Positions 13,543 to 15,246 of a stretch of 15,246 nt of DNA are shown here, in pieces. The DNA lies in the NCBI GenBank assembly GCA_022801475.1, contig JAAWSH010000010.1, positions 1 through 15,246 on the forward strand, given 5' to 3'. Origin of the DNA: Acutalibacter sp. Lineage in GTDB: Bacteria > Bacillota > Clostridia > Oscillospirales > Acutalibacteraceae. Each line of letters begins with the position of its first letter. Positions within the stretch are counted from its first letter, which is position 1. A program made the translations under genes and the position numbers. The notes under the pieces are model-generated. The model saw only the letters and a list, made by a program, of their open reading frames with translations. It did not search any database and had not been told where the DNA came from.

Positions 13543-14829
13543 ATGACTTATGACCAGGCAATGGCAAAGGTGAATTCCCGGCTGCTTTTCGGGATGCAGC
13601 CCGGGCTGGAGCGGATTCAGCGTCTGCTGAAAGAGCTGGGCAATCCCCAGGAAAACCTGCGGTACGTTCATGTTTGCGGAACCAACGGCAAGGGAACCAC
13701 TTGTGCCCTTACCGCCAGCGTGCTGCGGCAGAGCGGCTACCGCACTGGCATAAACCCGTCGCCATATGTGGTGGATTTTCGCGAGCGGTTTCAGGTCAAC
13801 GGGGAGATGATTACAAAGGAGGAGTTTGCCCAGGAGATGGAGGAGATCTGGCCCGTGGTAGAGCGCCTGGACGCGGAAGGCTGCCGCATCTCCGAGTTCG
13901 AGCTGGTCACCGCCATTGGGTTCCACTGGTTCGCGAAAAAGTCCTGCGACGTGGTGGTGCTGGAGGTGGGCATGGGCGGCCTGTATGATGCTACGAATGT
14001 GATTCCCACCCCAGAGGTGGCAGCCATGGTATCCATCTCTCTGGACCACACGGCCTGGCTGGGGGATACGGTGGAACAGATTGCCCGGGAAAAGTCCGGG
14101 GTTATTAAAGAAGGCGGCCGGGTGGCGCTGTATCCCCAGCAGCCGCCAGAAGTGCGGGCTGTGATAGAACAGGCCTGCACGGAAAAACACGCGTCTCTGG
14201 CTGTGCCGGATCTAAGCCGGATTCAGGTGCTAAGCGAGAGCATGGAGGGTACGGTGTTCCAGGCAGAGGGCCTGCGGCTGCGCACGCCCTTTTTGGGAGA
14301 ACACCAGGTGAAAAATGCCGCAACCGTGCTGGAAATTATCAAAATATTGCGTACCCGGGGCTTTCATATTTCAGACGAGGACCTGGCGGCAGGGTTTGCA
14401 AAGGCCTTTATCCCCGCGCGCATGGAGATTATTAGCAAAAAGCCCTTGTGTCTTTTGGACGGCGGCCACAACCCGGGCTGCGCTCTGGCGCTGAAGGATG
14501 CCCTGCTGCGGTTTGTGCCAGGGCGGCGGGTGGCTGTGATGGGCATGATGTCAGACAAAGACAGCGCCTCGGCTTTAGAGATCCTGGGGCCGCTGTTTGA
14601 TCAGATTGTGACAGTGGCCCCGAATAATCCCCGGGCCCTTAGCGCCCACGATCTGGCGGCGGTGGCGGCCCCCTTCTGCTTGCGGACCATAGCGGCGGAA
14701 AGCGTAGAGCGGGCTTTGGATATGGCCCTGAAGGACCTGGGGGAGGAGGGCGCCCTGGTGGTTTGCGGATCGTTTTATCTGGCGGGGGAAGCGCGGGAAC
14801 TGTTATGGAAAAAAATGAGGGATTGCTGA
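13543..14829 (+). CDS. folC: Bifunctional folylpolyglutamate synthase / dihydrofolate synthase
   Basis: 428-aa cytoplasmic ATP-dependent ligase of the Mur ligase superfamily. It adds glutamate to dihydropteroate and to folates. The P-loop is GTNGKGT at 46-52. EVGMGGLYDATN (141-152) matches the EVGLGGRLDATN signature, with Leu-Tyr where Arg-Leu is common. LDHT (168-170) follows, and Lys184 in AREKSGVIK is the residue that is carbamylated in the family. The C-terminal domain carries LLDGGHNPG (usually DGAHNP). Length and motif order are typical. AGGGGGAG (13529-13536) precedes the ATG by six bases. Monocistronic from its own promoter as far as visible; whether it also has dihydrofolate synthase activity cannot be told from sequence. 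Confidence 0.95.
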   Translation: MTYDQAMAKVNSRLLFGMQPGLERIQRLLKELGNPQENLRYVHVCGTNGKGTTCALTASVLRQSGYRTGINPSPYVVDFRERFQVNGEMITKEEFAQEMEEIWPVVERLDAEGCRISEFELVTAIGFHWFAKKSCDVVVLEVGMGGLYDATNVIPTPEVAAMVSISLDHTAWLGDTVEQIAREKSGVIKEGGRVALYPQQPPEVRAVIEQACTEKHASLAVPDLSRIQVLSESMEGTVFQAEGLRLRTPFLGEHQVKNAATVLEIIKILRTRGFHISDEDLAAGFAKAFIPARMEIISKKPLCLLDGGHNPGCALALKDALLRFVPGRRVAVMGMMSDKDSASALEILGPLFDQIVTVAPNNPRALSAHDLAAVAAPFCLRTIAAESVERALDMALKDLGEEGALVVCGSFYLAGEARELLWKKMRDC

Positions 14830-15065
14830 CATGGTTTTGCAAAAAACGCGGGAAAATCTGTGTAGAATGGTGGTAGCTGGTCTGGGGACGAGAAATGGGA
14901 CAGACTGCGCGGCGCCGACAGATAAGTTTTCCTAAGAGAACGACTAGGATACACTGGTATTATTAATATATTATGGATTAGGTTGCTTGGACACTCTCCT
15001 GGCCTTTATCGAACCTCGCTGACCCAATAATGATATATTTATTTACAATAGAAAGGAAGTATAAA
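14830..15065. other. Intergenic region before spoIIAA
   Basis: 236 bases without a supported gene. No U-tract terminator follows folC. The second half is AT-rich, with a ten-base palindrome TAATATATTA (14963-14972). Weak short repeats occur (GTCTG/CAGAC at 14880-14884 and 14901-14905; TCCTA/TAGGA around 14940). The spoIIA operon of B. subtilis is under sigma-H, but I found no pair of AGGA-type -35 and GAAT-type -10 with proper spacing, so no promoter is called. Confidence 0.5.
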
Positions 15066-15246
15066 ATGAGTATTCAGCTCAGTTACAAAGAAGGCGTGCT
15101 CACCGCCAGGCTGGGCGGCGAGATAGACCACCACACGGCCAGGGAAATGCGGGAGTCCATTGATGACACAGCCCAAAAACTAAAGCCCTATTGCCTTCGC
15201 CTGGACTTTTCCGACGTGCCCTTTATGGACAGCTCCGGTGTGGGGC
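15066..15246 (+). CDS. spoIIAA: Anti-sigma-F factor antagonist SpoIIAA (partial)
   Basis: The first 60 codons of a STAS-domain protein, cut by the window edge (the full protein is about 110 aa). SpoIIAA releases sigma-F from the anti-sigma kinase SpoIIAB in the forespore. The residues MDSSGVG (54-60) match the phosphorylation site of the family; Ser57 corresponds to the phosphorylated Ser58 of B. subtilis. AAAGGAAG lies seven bases before the ATG. spoIIAB and sigF probably follow (inferred). Assignment as SpoIIAA rather than another STAS antagonist rests on the N-terminal match and the sporulation setting. Confidence 0.85.
   Translation, partial: MSIQLSYKEGVLTARLGGEIDHHTAREMRESIDDTAQKLKPYCLRLDFSDVPFMDSSGVG

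Overview
The window comes from a GC-rich, endospore-forming member of the Clostridia, most likely an Oscillospiraceae/Ruminococcaceae-type gut anaerobe. I infer this from the complete spoIIIA operon, the start of spoIIAA, the tepA/ftsK neighbourhood, the strong Shine-Dalgarno sites and the high GC content of the genes. All genes are on the plus strand except one DUF342/FapA-like gene. I see no phage, transposase, CRISPR array, rRNA or tRNA.

Layout. Positions 1-213 are a non-coding run of back-to-back hairpins before dnaJ (232-1377). A strong terminator and a candidate sigma-E promoter precede the eight-gene spoIIIA operon, spoIIIAA to spoIIIAH (1486-6308), whose reading frames mostly overlap or nearly touch. 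Next is a 617-bp gap (6309-6925) that is the most unusual part of the window. It holds two diverged copies of a structured element of about 160 nt (6312-6473 and 6674-6836), two large hairpins between them and a near-ideal extended -10 promoter just before the second copy. That promoter probably drives tepA, uppP and an ftsK/spoIIIE-type DNA translocase (6926-11402), ending at a terminator that can work in both directions. A FapA-like gene (minus strand, 11506-13278) and folC (13543-14829) diverge from back-to-back sigma-A-type promoters. After a 236-bp gap, spoIIAA begins and is cut by the window edge.

How the genes fit together. SpoIIIAA-AH form the mother-cell side of the channel across the forespore membranes. 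FtsK/SpoIIIE moves chromosome through the septum, and SpoIIAA belongs to the switch that turns on sigma-F in the forespore. TepA (ClpP-like), UppP (lipid carrier recycling) and DnaJ (chaperone) are general envelope and protein-quality functions. FolC is folate metabolism.

The best candidate for something undescribed is the duplicated element in 6309-6925. Both copies can fold into a long closing helix, a second helix and a three-way junction with two hairpins, one with AAGGAG in its apical loop. Three base pairs differ on both sides between the copies yet still pair. The second copy would begin about 10 nt into the tepA transcript. It could be a structured RNA or leader, or a MITE-like repeat with structured ends. 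The sequence alone does not decide.
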